From assembly GCA_030672465.1 (NCBI GenBank), contig DAOVGJ010000185.1, positions 1 through 5,989 of the forward strand: DNA of 5,989 nucleotides, read 5' to 3'. Below the pieces are notes generated by a model. The model did no database searches and was not told where the DNA came from. It saw only the letters and a program-made list of their open reading frames with translations. Of this stretch, positions 1-5,931 are shown piece after piece (position 1 is the first letter of the stretch; every line of letters starts with the position of its first letter). The position numbers and the translations under genes are program-made. This stretch comes from Pseudomonadota bacterium (GTDB lineage Bacteria; Desulfobacterota; BSN033; WVXP01; G020346125).

Positions 1-1203
1 ATGCATGTGCCGGACATGGTAGATCTCTGTATCGTTGCACTTCCTGCAGGGCTTGTGCCAGGGATAATCAGGAATTGTGCGGAAAAAGGCGTGAAGGGGA
101 TAGTACTCATCACGGCTGGTTTCAGGGAAATCGAAGATGAGTCGGGGGGGAGATTGCAGGATGAGGTCATGGATCTCGCCGATGAGGCCGGTATTCCGGT
201 GATTGGGCCGAATACTTTTGGCATTGTCAACCTTCATGCCTGCCTGAATGCCTCCTTCACCCCGCAGTTTTCCGACGTCAAAAAAGGGGGGATTAGCCTC
301 TTAAGCCAGAGTGGTGGCATGTCCCACCTGATGGGGTTCCTTTCCATGAGGGACGATTTTGGCTTTAGCAAGATTGTGGGTCTTGGCAACCGATGTAATA
401 TAGATTTTGCCGACATGATCCCCTATTTGATGAAAGACCCCGACACCCGGGTGATTGCCATGTATATGGAGGGCATCGATAATCCACGCCATCTGTTGGA
501 GGTGGCCCAAGGTTTCAGGGGTAAGAAGCCGATTATATCGTATAAGGTGGGCCTCTCGGCCACGAGCGATTTGGCATCCAAATCCCATACGGGTTCATTG
601 GCCGGTCGGCATGAGATATACGAGGGAGCCTTCAAACAGGCCGGGATTCTCACTGTGGAAAGCTCGTTGGAGCTTCTCGATACGGCTAAAGCCCTATGCT
701 CGAGTCCGCTGCCCAAGGGTCCTGCGGTGGCCGTCCTTTCCGGTCAGGCGGGCCCTGCAATGGTTGCCTGTGACATTTGCGAGAAGGAGGGATTGCGCAT
801 TATTCCATTTTCGGAGGAAACCCAGAAAAGGATAGACAACCTTCTTCCCCCCATGGCCATAAGGACCAACCCCGTAGATGTGGGTCCTGCCTGGTATGAT
901 TCACGCGCAATACTGGGGATTGTTGAGTCCGTCCTTCGAGATAAGGCCATCGATGCCATCCTTCTCTGCATCATGTTTGCCTCGGCCAACGAGGGCTCAA
1001 TCAGGGTATTATCCGATTTACTCGCGCAATGGGGCAGGAAGAAGCCCATCGTGTGCTGTTTTTCCTCCCCTCCGGGGATTTGGAATGAAGAGGTGGAATC
1101 CCTGGTTGAGGAGGGAAGCATCATAAACTACCCTACACCGGAGAGGGCTGCAAAGTCGCTATCCGCACTTTGGAAATATAGGACAATGAAGGATATCGTT
1201 TGA
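1..1203 (+). CDS. Acyl-CoA synthetase (ADP-forming), alpha subunit, 5'-partial
   Basis: The 400 readable codons match the alpha subunit of NDP-forming acetyl/acyl-CoA synthetases (succinyl-CoA synthetase-alpha superfamily), cytoplasmic enzymes that convert acyl-CoA, ADP and Pi to acid, CoA and ATP. Seen: the end of the CoA-binding Rossmann domain (VDLCIVALPAGLVP, KGIVLITAGFREI, GPNTFGIVN, residues 7-77), the ligase domain with SQSGG (102-106), and MEGID with Glu157. His196 in SKSHTGSLAG is the expected phosphorylated histidine. The Glu157-His196 spacing of 39 equals that of Glu218/His257 in the archaeal enzyme. A second ligase-like domain follows (about 240-395, with NPVDV and a PTPERAAKSLSALWKY end). 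Family alpha subunits are near 460 residues, so about 60-70 N-terminal residues lie left of the window and the ATG at base 1 is probably internal. The ATP-grasp beta domain is not fused and not in view. The usual GG of the second ligase domain reads SGQAGPA. The substrate cannot be read from sequence; a CoA-ligase-like protein with another role is possible. Confidence 0.88.
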   Translation: MHVPDMVDLCIVALPAGLVPGIIRNCAEKGVKGIVLITAGFREIEDESGGRLQDEVMDLADEAGIPVIGPNTFGIVNLHACLNASFTPQFSDVKKGGISLLSQSGGMSHLMGFLSMRDDFGFSKIVGLGNRCNIDFADMIPYLMKDPDTRVIAMYMEGIDNPRHLLEVAQGFRGKKPIISYKVGLSATSDLASKSHTGSLAGRHEIYEGAFKQAGILTVESSLELLDTAKALCSSPLPKGPAVAVLSGQAGPAMVACDICEKEGLRIIPFSEETQKRIDNLLPPMAIRTNPVDVGPAWYDSRAILGIVESVLRDKAIDAILLCIMFASANEGSIRVLSDLLAQWGRKKPIVCCFSSPPGIWNEEVESLVEEGSIINYPTPERAAKSLSALWKYRTMKDIV

Positions 1204-1248
1204 GGGGGATGAGGGCCTTGGGCCAGATCACGGAAAAGCCCCCTTTTC
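1203..1248 (+). terminator. Weak terminator- or attenuator-like inverted repeat
   Basis: AGGGGG starting at the last base of the upstream stop codon can pair with CCCCCT at 1239-1244, which is followed directly by TTT. The loop holds its own small GGCC-TTG-GGCC hairpin. The stem is short and the loop long, so it may be only a weak attenuator between the synthetase and the peptidase, or chance. Confidence 0.2.
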
Positions 1249-1279
1249 GAAAAACTCTGTGCCGATGGGAGTTCATGAG

Positions 1280-2473
1280 ATGGAGTATACCCCTGAAAGC
1301 GAATTGAAATCCAGAATCCAACGATTCCAGGACTCTTTGAGGGGACAAGGGGTAGATGGCGCCCTGATCTGTCAAAACGTTGACCTATTCTATTTCGCCG
1401 GTACGGTTCAAGAATCCTTCCTCTTCATACCCCAACAGGGAGAGCCCACCCTCATGGTTAAAAAGAGCTATGCCAGAGCGACGAGGGAGTCAGCTCTCTC
1501 AAACATCATATTGTTGGAAAAAGTCCGCCATATTCCAGGTGTATTGCGGGATGGGGGCTTTGGCCACATTGGGACCATCGGCCTCGAGTTGGATGTCCTT
1601 CCTACCAATTACTATTTTCACTTTCAATCCCTTTTCTCCCGATCCCAATTTACCGACGTTTCCCGTCTCATCCTGAAAGTGAGGTCCATCAAATCGGACT
1701 ATGAAATCCGACAGATTCGGAAAGCGGTCAAGATCACGGATGAGGTGATGGACTGGGCCAAGGAGATCATCCGAGAGGGGATGACGGAACTGGAGATCGA
1801 CGGGCTGCTCTTTTCCCAAGCTCGAAAAAAAGGGCACCAGGGAAGACTTCGAATCAGGGGTTGGAATCAGGAGATGTTCCACTGCCACATCCTATCGGGG
1901 AAGAAGGGTGCTTACTCTTCCTTCTGTACATCCCCGGTTTGCGGGGAGGGTCCCAATCCCGCCATCGCCCAGGGTGCGGGGGCTCAAAGGGTGAGAAGGG
2001 GGGAGCCCATCTATATCGATTTCGGAGTTGGGATCAATGGATACGTGAGCGATGAAACGAGAACATTTTCCATCGGAAAGCCCCACCGACTATTCCTAAG
2101 GGGATTTGAGGCCCTTTTGGAGATCAAGAGGGATATGGAGCACAGTGCTGGCCCGGGTGTCTCCGGTCGTGCGATATACCGCAGAGCCGTCGAATTGGCA
2201 AGGGCAAGTGGGTTTGAGGATTACTTCATGGGTCATGGAGAGGGAAGGGTTCCATTTGTGGGTCATGGAATCGGCCTCGAAATCGACGAACTTCCCCTCT
2301 TGGGCATGGGGATAAGCACCCGCCTGGAGGAAGGCATGGTTTTCGCCTTCGAGCCTAAGTTGGTCTTCCCCGGAAAGGGCGTGGTGGGCGTTGAAGACGT
2401 CTATTTGGTATCCTCCCATGGAGTCGAAAGGCTCACCTTGACCGGAGACCAGCTCGTTATTCTCCCCGAATAG
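1280..2473 (+). CDS. M24 family metallopeptidase (Xaa-Pro aminopeptidase/prolidase-like)
   Basis: Cytoplasmic dinuclear-metal peptidase of the pita-bread fold, a family that cleaves X-Pro or Pro-X peptide bonds. A creatinase-type N-terminal domain covers about residues 8-130 (ELKSRIQRFQ, GVDGALI). The catalytic domain covers about 143-397. All five metal ligands are visible: Asp247 (IDFG), Asp258 (VSDETRTF), His329 (GHGIGL), Glu358 (FEPK) and Glu372 (GVEDV). The length of 397 residues suits the family. The ATG at 1280 is chosen because GGGAG lies 8 nt upstream and the protein then begins just before the conserved helix; an in-frame GTG at 1259 and ATG at 1265 lack a ribosome site. Oddities: the second-shell His seven residues after the metal His is Asp336, and the region before the first metal Asp (GEGPNPAIAQGAG) lacks the usual His and looks longer than in classical PepP/PepQ. 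The exact substrate is therefore open. It follows the synthetase gene in the same direction and may be co-transcribed. Confidence 0.9.
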   Translation: MEYTPESELKSRIQRFQDSLRGQGVDGALICQNVDLFYFAGTVQESFLFIPQQGEPTLMVKKSYARATRESALSNIILLEKVRHIPGVLRDGGFGHIGTIGLELDVLPTNYYFHFQSLFSRSQFTDVSRLILKVRSIKSDYEIRQIRKAVKITDEVMDWAKEIIREGMTELEIDGLLFSQARKKGHQGRLRIRGWNQEMFHCHILSGKKGAYSSFCTSPVCGEGPNPAIAQGAGAQRVRRGEPIYIDFGVGINGYVSDETRTFSIGKPHRLFLRGFEALLEIKRDMEHSAGPGVSGRAIYRRAVELARASGFEDYFMGHGEGRVPFVGHGIGLEIDELPLLGMGISTRLEEGMVFAFEPKLVFPGKGVVGVEDVYLVSSHGVERLTLTGDQLVILPE

Positions 2474-2477
2474 GCTC

Positions 2478-2537
2478 GAGCCCGTGATCTGGGGTTATTA
2501 AACTGGAGTTTCATGGGCTCTAAATGAAGTATTTTTA
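2478..2537 (+). terminator. Putative intrinsic terminator after the M24 peptidase gene
   Basis: GAGCCCGTGA (2478-2487) pairs with TCATGGGCTC (2511-2520) over 10 bp including one G-U wobble, with a 23-nt loop. The T-rich stretch TATTTTTA follows after about 9 nt. The stem begins 4 nt after the stop codon. GGGTTAT (2492-2498) in the loop can instead pair with ATAACCC (2537-2543), giving an alternative fold. The distance from stem to T-tract and the long loop make this less than canonical. Confidence 0.4.
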
Positions 2538-2577
2538 TAACCCATTGATATGATAGTAAGCTATTTTTCTGGTTTGA

Positions 2578-2599
2578 GAAAACCATTATCCCTTCGCTC
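2578..2599. repeat. 22-nt motif, copy 1 of 2
   Basis: This stretch matches 5968-5989 at 19 of 22 positions; the core is CCATTRTCCCTTCGC on the + strand. On the minus strand both copies read GCGAAGGGAYAATGGT, i.e. an AAGGG ribosome-site-like run a few bases before ATG-GTN-TTC. The right-hand copy is cut by the window end, so the real length of the repeat is unknown. Confidence 0.5.
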
Positions 2600-2632
2600 T
2601 ATGCTTCGGGGTCTGTTACCCCTCAGCAGGTC

Positions 2633-2747
2633 AAGGTTGAGAGGGTGGAGGGGAAAGGCTGAGGTTAAGGTTGAGGTTAAGGCGGGGATTGTTGCAGCAC
2701 CCAATCCTTCTCAACCTTAGCCTTAACCTTTCTTTTTGCTCACCCTC
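2633..2747. repeat. RAGGTT hexamer repeats forming a long imperfect hairpin
   Basis: The left arm holds consecutive hexamers GAGGTT, AAGGTT, GAGGTT, AAGGCG (2661-2684), with a further AAGGTT at 2633. The right arm holds the complement (CTCAAC, CTTAGC, CTTAAC, 2710-2727). The stem runs 2661-2691 against 2702-2730, about 28 pairs including a few G-U wobbles, two mismatches and a 2-nt bulge, around a 10-nt loop. An outer GAGGGTG (2641-2647) can pair with CACCCTC (2741-2747). A TTTCTTTTT run (2729-2737) follows the inner stem, so on the + strand it could also terminate transcription. No open reading frame explains it. The look is that of a dispersed intergenic repeat. Confidence 0.65.
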
Positions 2748-2757
2748 GATGGGTACC

Positions 2758-2967
2758 TCACTTCTCCAGCACAATACGCTCAGGGAAAACGGTTTTCTCC
2801 AGAAATCCGGGAAACTCCAGTTTTTTAAAGATTTTGGAAGCGACGGCCTCGGTGAAGGAGGAACTGAGCAGGGGATTTGTCGATCCGGTCCTATTGGGGC
2901 CGAGGAGGGGATAAGGAGGATGGGCGTGGTGATCGTCGGGGATAGTGGAAATATGATACCAAGAGGT
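2758..2967 (-). pseudogene. C-terminal relic of an unidentified protein gene
   Basis: Between a TGA at 2968-2970 and a TGA at 2758-2760 the minus strand reads 69 sense codons. They look like a genuine protein end: an aromatic/His-rich segment (TSWYHISTIP, then HHAHPPYP), a Gly/Asn-rich turn (GPNRTGSTNP), a helix-like SSFTEAVASKIFKKL, and a FPGFLEKTVFPERI tail ending in LEK. There is no ATG, GTG or TTG in the first 50 codons, and upstream the frame closes at a stop inside the leader of the symporter gene on the opposite strand. The 5' part therefore appears deleted. The family was not recognised. The opposing + strand frame over the same bases (ATG 2671 to TAA about 2973) looks less protein-like. 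An alternative is chance, which the composition of the peptide argues against. Confidence 0.5.
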
Positions 2968-2978
2968 TCATAAGGGAA

Positions 2979-2983
2979 GGGGG
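2979..2983 (+). promoter_or_regulatory. Ribosome binding site deciding the symporter GTG start
   Basis: A GGGGG run sits 6 nt before the GTG at 2990 in an AAGGGGGAA context. It supports GTG rather than ATG initiation. The AGGAGG at about 2914-2919 touches the ATG at 2920 with no spacing and would give only a 17-residue peptide. Confidence 0.5.
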
Positions 2984-2989
2984 AACCCC

Positions 2990-4369
2990 GTGAATCTAGC
3001 TGTTGTCTCTTTCTTCTTCATAGGGATGATCTTGATTGGTGCCATGAGCTTTAGGCGGATCAGGGGGACCGAAAGCTTCTTCGTGGCCGACCGCAGGGGG
3101 AGCCCCCTTTTAATCACCGGATCCCTCGTGGCCACCATTGTGGGGGGGTCCAGCACCATCGGCATGGCAGGGCTGGGGTTTGAAAAGGGGCTCGTCGGCG
3201 CATGGTGGCTATTGGTGGGAGTGGTGGGACTCATGATTCTGGCTTTTTCCATGGCCAAACGGGTTCGCAGGTACGCCTTTTATACGTTGCCCGAGCTCCT
3301 GGGAGATCAGTACGGCTCCGGCGTGAAATTGGTGGCCTCGGTCATTATATCCATCGCCTGGCTCGGTATCATCGCGGGGCAGATGGTCGCGGCGGGCAAA
3401 ATCCTCGATGTCCTCATCCCGGGACACCTGGATTTGATGATCCTTCTCTCGGCCGTCGTTTTTATCATTTACACCATATTAGGGGGTCAGTATTCCATCC
3501 TTCGCACCGATACTGTCCAATCGGCCATCTTGCTCCTGGGTATTTTCATCTGCCTCCCGCTGAGTATCGGAAAAGCGGGGGGCCTTGAATCCTTACGGTT
3601 CAACCTTGGTGCCTCCTATTTTTCCTTCCCCACCAATACCCATGGCGATTGGACCTATGTGGTCACGCTTATGCTCATGGTAGGCTCCACCTATGTGGTG
3701 GGCCCCGATATCTATTCGAGGCTTTTTTGCGCGCGAAATGAAGGGGTGGCGAAAAATTCGACGACCATAACAGCCCTGATCATGATCCCCTTAGCCTTCT
3801 CCATTACCCTTATCGGAATGTCTGCCAAGGCGATTGCCCCGGGGATCTCCCCCGAAGGGGCCTTTCCCACGGTGGTCATGGATGTCCTCCCCATGGGGAT
3901 CAACGCTCTGGTCATCGCAGGGCTACTTTCTGCCGTTATGTCCTCCGCGGATACGTGTCTGCTTACAACGAGCACGATTATCTCTGCCGACATTATCAAG
4001 CCCTGTTTGAGGGGTGGCATGAGGGATGAGCACCTCCTCTTTATCTCCCGAGCAATCATCGTGCTCATCGGGCTTGTTTCCCTGGAGATTGCCCTCAAGC
4101 TGAAAGGGGTTATTAAGGCGTTGCTACTGGGTTATACCATCTATTCCTCCGGTTTGGTCTTGCCTGTGATTTGTGGGTTTTACGGGAAATGGCTCCGGCT
4201 CCACCCCTCGGGGGCAATGGCCGCCGTAATCGGGGGAGGAGGAGTGGCCCTGTTCGGTAAATGGATGGACTATTCCCATTTCGGCCTGATGGGAATGGGC
4301 CTTTCCGGGATATTACTATTCGGGGTCAGTTGGACAGTTCGTTTCCTTGGAAGGGGGCATAGCCGATGA
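2990..4369 (+). CDS. Sodium:solute symporter (SSS) family transporter
   Basis: Inner-membrane, probably Na+-driven uptake carrier of the SSS family (relatives: PutP, PanF, SGLT). The 459 residues hold about 13 hydrophobic segments (roughly 3-20, 40-60, 69-87, 112-135, 147-165, 177-193, 220-240, 258-282, 303-330, 351-370, 376-398, 405-422, 430-450). Family marks: GGSSTIGMAGLGFEKGLVGAW (52-72), the loop GPDIYSRLFCARNEG (238-252), and SAVMSSADTCLL (314-325). Within the last, Ala315, Ser318 and Ser319 line up with the Na2-site residues Ala337, Ser340, Thr341 of PutP. The length is at the compact end of the family and there is no extra C-terminal helix or regulatory domain. The start is a GTG with a GGGGG ribosome site. 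Its stop overlaps the next ATG (ATGA), so the small exported repeat protein is translationally coupled to it. The substrate is not readable; amino acid, carboxylate or vitamin are all possible. Confidence 0.9.
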   Translation: MNLAVVSFFFIGMILIGAMSFRRIRGTESFFVADRRGSPLLITGSLVATIVGGSSTIGMAGLGFEKGLVGAWWLLVGVVGLMILAFSMAKRVRRYAFYTLPELLGDQYGSGVKLVASVIISIAWLGIIAGQMVAAGKILDVLIPGHLDLMILLSAVVFIIYTILGGQYSILRTDTVQSAILLLGIFICLPLSIGKAGGLESLRFNLGASYFSFPTNTHGDWTYVVTLMLMVGSTYVVGPDIYSRLFCARNEGVAKNSTTITALIMIPLAFSITLIGMSAKAIAPGISPEGAFPTVVMDVLPMGINALVIAGLLSAVMSSADTCLLTTSTIISADIIKPCLRGGMRDEHLLFISRAIIVLIGLVSLEIALKLKGVIKALLLGYTIYSSGLVLPVICGFYGKWLRLHPSGAMAAVIGGGGVALFGKWMDYSHFGLMGMGLSGILLFGVSWTVRFLGRGHSR

Positions 4370-4782
4370 TAAAAAAGGAGGTTCTAGGGATATTGCTCTT
4401 GATAGCGCTGGTTTGGTTTCCCCTGGGGGTCGCTTCCTCAGGAGATGTGGTGGAGGAAGAGGTATACCTTTTGGTGAGGGAACGGGAGCTTTTGGCCTTT
4501 TCGGCCGTGGGGAATCGTTGGGTGACTCAGAATCTCATCTCAGGGGAGCGGGTTCTAGAAAGTAAATTTGATGGACATGTGGCGGTGGCCGTTACTAACA
4601 TCCGTGTCCTCGGATTCAGCGCCCTTACCAACAGATGGAGTGAGAAGAGATTGGAGGTTGGAGAGTCGATGGTTACCGCGGAAGCTGAGGGTAATGTTGG
4701 GATAGTTATCACCAACCTGAAGGCCTTTGGTTTCAGCGCGAAAACCGGCAGGTGGACCGTGAAGCGATTTGACCTGAAATGA
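4366..4782 (+). CDS. Small exported protein of 39-residue repeats, unknown function
   Basis: A 138-residue protein whose ATG overlaps the symporter stop codon (ATGA), with GGAAGGGGG (about 4350-4358) as ribosome site. Residues 1-23 form a signal peptide (MIKKE, then a Leu/Ile/Val core, then FPLGVAS), so it is probably exported; no lipobox Cys is present, and the protein contains no cysteine at all. The mature part is a tandem repeat with an exact 39-residue period. FSA falls at 45-47, 84-86 and 123-125, RW at 51-52, 90-91 and 129-130, GE at 60-61 and 99-100, and TN at 77-78 and 116-117. The third unit is truncated after RWTVKRFDLK. The alternating hydrophobic pattern suggests beta strands, perhaps a small sheet or part of a propeller-like structure completed by oligomerisation; this is inference. 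The family was not recognised. Coupling to the transporter suggests a periplasmic partner or an envelope role, unproven. Confidence 0.85.
   Translation: MIKKEVLGILLLIALVWFPLGVASSGDVVEEEVYLLVRERELLAFSAVGNRWVTQNLISGERVLESKFDGHVAVAVTNIRVLGFSALTNRWSEKRLEVGESMVTAEAEGNVGIVITNLKAFGFSAKTGRWTVKRFDLK
4483..4779 (+). repeat. In-frame 39-residue protein repeats (2 full units plus a partial one)
   Basis: Units at about 4483-4599, 4600-4716 and 4717-4779 encode the pattern FSA-x3-(N/G)RW-x7-GE-x-V, closing in V-x-TN. Amino-acid positions recur with a strict 39-residue spacing, whereas the DNA of the units has diverged widely, so this is an old protein-level duplication and not a recent DNA repeat. Confidence 0.8.
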
Positions 4783-4791
4783 AAAAGAGGG

Positions 4792-5700
4792 TTATGCGGG
4801 GTCGGATCGAGATTGCCTTTCCCAGCGTATGCTTTTGGAGATTTCCCCCCCCCAATCCATATGAGGATTTTCTATTTTTCCCATCCCTTTGTTCAGCTTG
4901 TTTATGATGGGGTTGATCTTGATGGCCCAGCTCAAGTTTTGGGCATTGGTGAAAATGCCCTGGGATAGGCCGACCAGCTCATATCGTCCGTCACGGATGG
5001 CGATGACCGGGGTTCCGCTGTCACCGGGGTTGACGCCGTTGGAAATCATGAATGCATTTTCAAACCGTGGCAGGATGACGGCAATGGCCTCAGGGGCCAT
5101 CATTGAACTGACAATTCCCTCCCTTACGTTGATCCCGTAATTCATGGGGTTTCCGATGACGTAGATGAAGTTTCCCACCTCAAGCTCATCGCTATTGCCG
5201 ATCTTATAGGGGAAGCAGTTGAGGTGGAGACCATCCGGCAGCTTGAAGATGGCAATATCGTCCTCTTTGCCCTTCACGACCTCGTCCAATTCGATGCGGC
5301 TGTCGTCTAGATTGAGGTAGGTATATTCGCTCAATTTCTCCGCTGGAACGTCTATCCTTTGGAGTCCCACGGGGGTGAGCATTTCCACCTGGAAGCTATC
5401 TTGTGAGACAGCGTGGTTGACGGTGAGGATATACTCGCCGAAGATCAAAACGCCCGCGCCGTCCAGTTCGACGGTGATGACCTCTCCATCCTCCAGTTTG
5501 AATTCGGTATTGGTGTGGAGGAAATAGACGGAGTCGATGATTTTTCCGATCTCCATAACCCGCTGGTTGACCAAAATGGGATTATTATCATACATCCCGT
5601 CCAGCATCAGGGGAAGTACCGGAGTGGTTTCCTTCAACGTGGAGTGCGCGCAGGCCGAAAACAGCAGGAATATTGAAAGCAGGAGAAGAAATTTTTTCAT
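4792..5700 (-). CDS. Trypsin-like serine protease, probable lipoprotein
   Basis: A 302-residue envelope protease of the trypsin-2 (S1, DegP-like core) type. The catalytic triad is visible: His96 in LTVNHAV, Asp148 in EDDIAIFKLP, and Ser228 in NPGDSGTPV. Residues 1-17 form a signal peptide with a lipobox-like end (LLFSAC, Cys17), so it is likely lipid-anchored; Phe at position -3 is less usual than Leu, and plain secretion is possible. There is no PDZ domain: the protein ends about 75 residues after the catalytic Ser. It is therefore a stand-alone protease, unlike full DegP/HtrA. The ATG at 5700 is chosen because GGGAG lies 8 nt upstream and MKKF opens the signal peptide; an in-frame TTG at 5715 has no such site. 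It is convergent with the repeat protein, with 9 nt between the stops, and a G9 tract (coding strand) lies 17 codons from the end. The substrate is unknown; protein quality control or processing in the envelope is likely. Confidence 0.88.
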   Translation of the reverse strand: MKKFLLLLSIFLLFSACAHSTLKETTPVLPLMLDGMYDNNPILVNQRVMEIGKIIDSVYFLHTNTEFKLEDGEVITVELDGAGVLIFGEYILTVNHAVSQDSFQVEMLTPVGLQRIDVPAEKLSEYTYLNLDDSRIELDEVVKGKEDDIAIFKLPDGLHLNCFPYKIGNSDELEVGNFIYVIGNPMNYGINVREGIVSSMMAPEAIAVILPRFENAFMISNGVNPGDSGTPVIAIRDGRYELVGLSQGIFTNAQNLSWAIKINPIINKLNKGMGKIENPHMDWGGEISKSIRWERQSRSDPA

Positions 5701-5760
5701 AGCTTGTACTCCCAAGAGGTAAATCGTGTTTGTTTAAAACCTCGGTTTATTTGAAAGCAA

Positions 5761-5766
5761 ATATTA
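5761..5766 (-). promoter_or_regulatory. Possible -10 element for the protease gene
   Basis: On the minus strand TAATAT lies about 60 nt before the protease ATG, with an upstream TATGGCA that could act as an extended -10 if the hexamer is read one step earlier (TGG-CATAAT). No good -35 hexamer is found at 16-18 nt; that position is occupied by the end of the CAATATAT palindrome. AT-rich DNA gives such matches by chance, so this is weak. Confidence 0.25.
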
Positions 5767-5782
5767 TGCCATAATCAAGAGA

Positions 5783-5799
5783 CAATATATAATATATTG
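5783..5799. promoter_or_regulatory. Perfect 17-nt palindrome upstream of the protease gene, possible operator
   Basis: CAATATAT-A-ATATATTG has two perfect 8-bp arms around a single central A. It lies 83-99 nt upstream of the protease start codon and 16 nt upstream of the candidate -10, so a dimeric regulator bound there would cover the -35 region. The AT-only core means chance is not negligible. Confidence 0.35.
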
Positions 5800-5931
5800 A
5801 AATTACAGGAGTTTTTTATCTGGACCCATGAAAAGAGAGATGGCTCCTAGGCCCAGAATGTGAAAATAATTGCTCCCCCCCTGCAAAATTTCGCTCCCAC
5901 CTCTTGAACTGGGAAAAATCGAATAAGTGGG

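Noticed and set aside
1259..1279. GTG 1259 or ATG 1265 as the start of the M24 peptidase
   Set aside because: Neither has a ribosome binding site, whereas ATG 1280 has GGGAG at good distance and fits the family N-terminus. The longer form cannot be fully excluded.
2571..2584. GGTTT-GAGA-AAACC hairpin
   Set aside because: A perfect but only 5-bp stem with a T-run on the wrong side for a + strand terminator; not enough to call.
2609..2623. GGGGT-CTGTT-ACCCC hairpin, checked as part of a tRNA
   Set aside because: No acceptor or anticodon stem and no GGTTCGA-type T-loop around it; a small isolated stem only.
2671..2973. A 100-codon + strand open frame beginning within the RAGGTT hairpin
   Set aside because: It starts inside a structured repeat, has no ribosome site, shows no recognisable domain, and the opposite strand over the same bases gives a far more protein-like reading.
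2920..2973. Short frame after AGGAGG (ATG 2920)
   Set aside because: The AGGAGG touches the ATG with no spacing and only 17 residues follow; more likely chance in G-rich DNA.
5701..5715. TTG 5715 as the start of the protease
   Set aside because: It would put MGVQA before a typical MKKF signal peptide and overlap the GGGAG that serves the ATG at 5700.
5736..5749. AAACC-TC-GGTTT inverted repeat in the protease leader
   Set aside because: The loop of 2 nt does not allow a hairpin and the arms are short; an operator is possible but unsupported.
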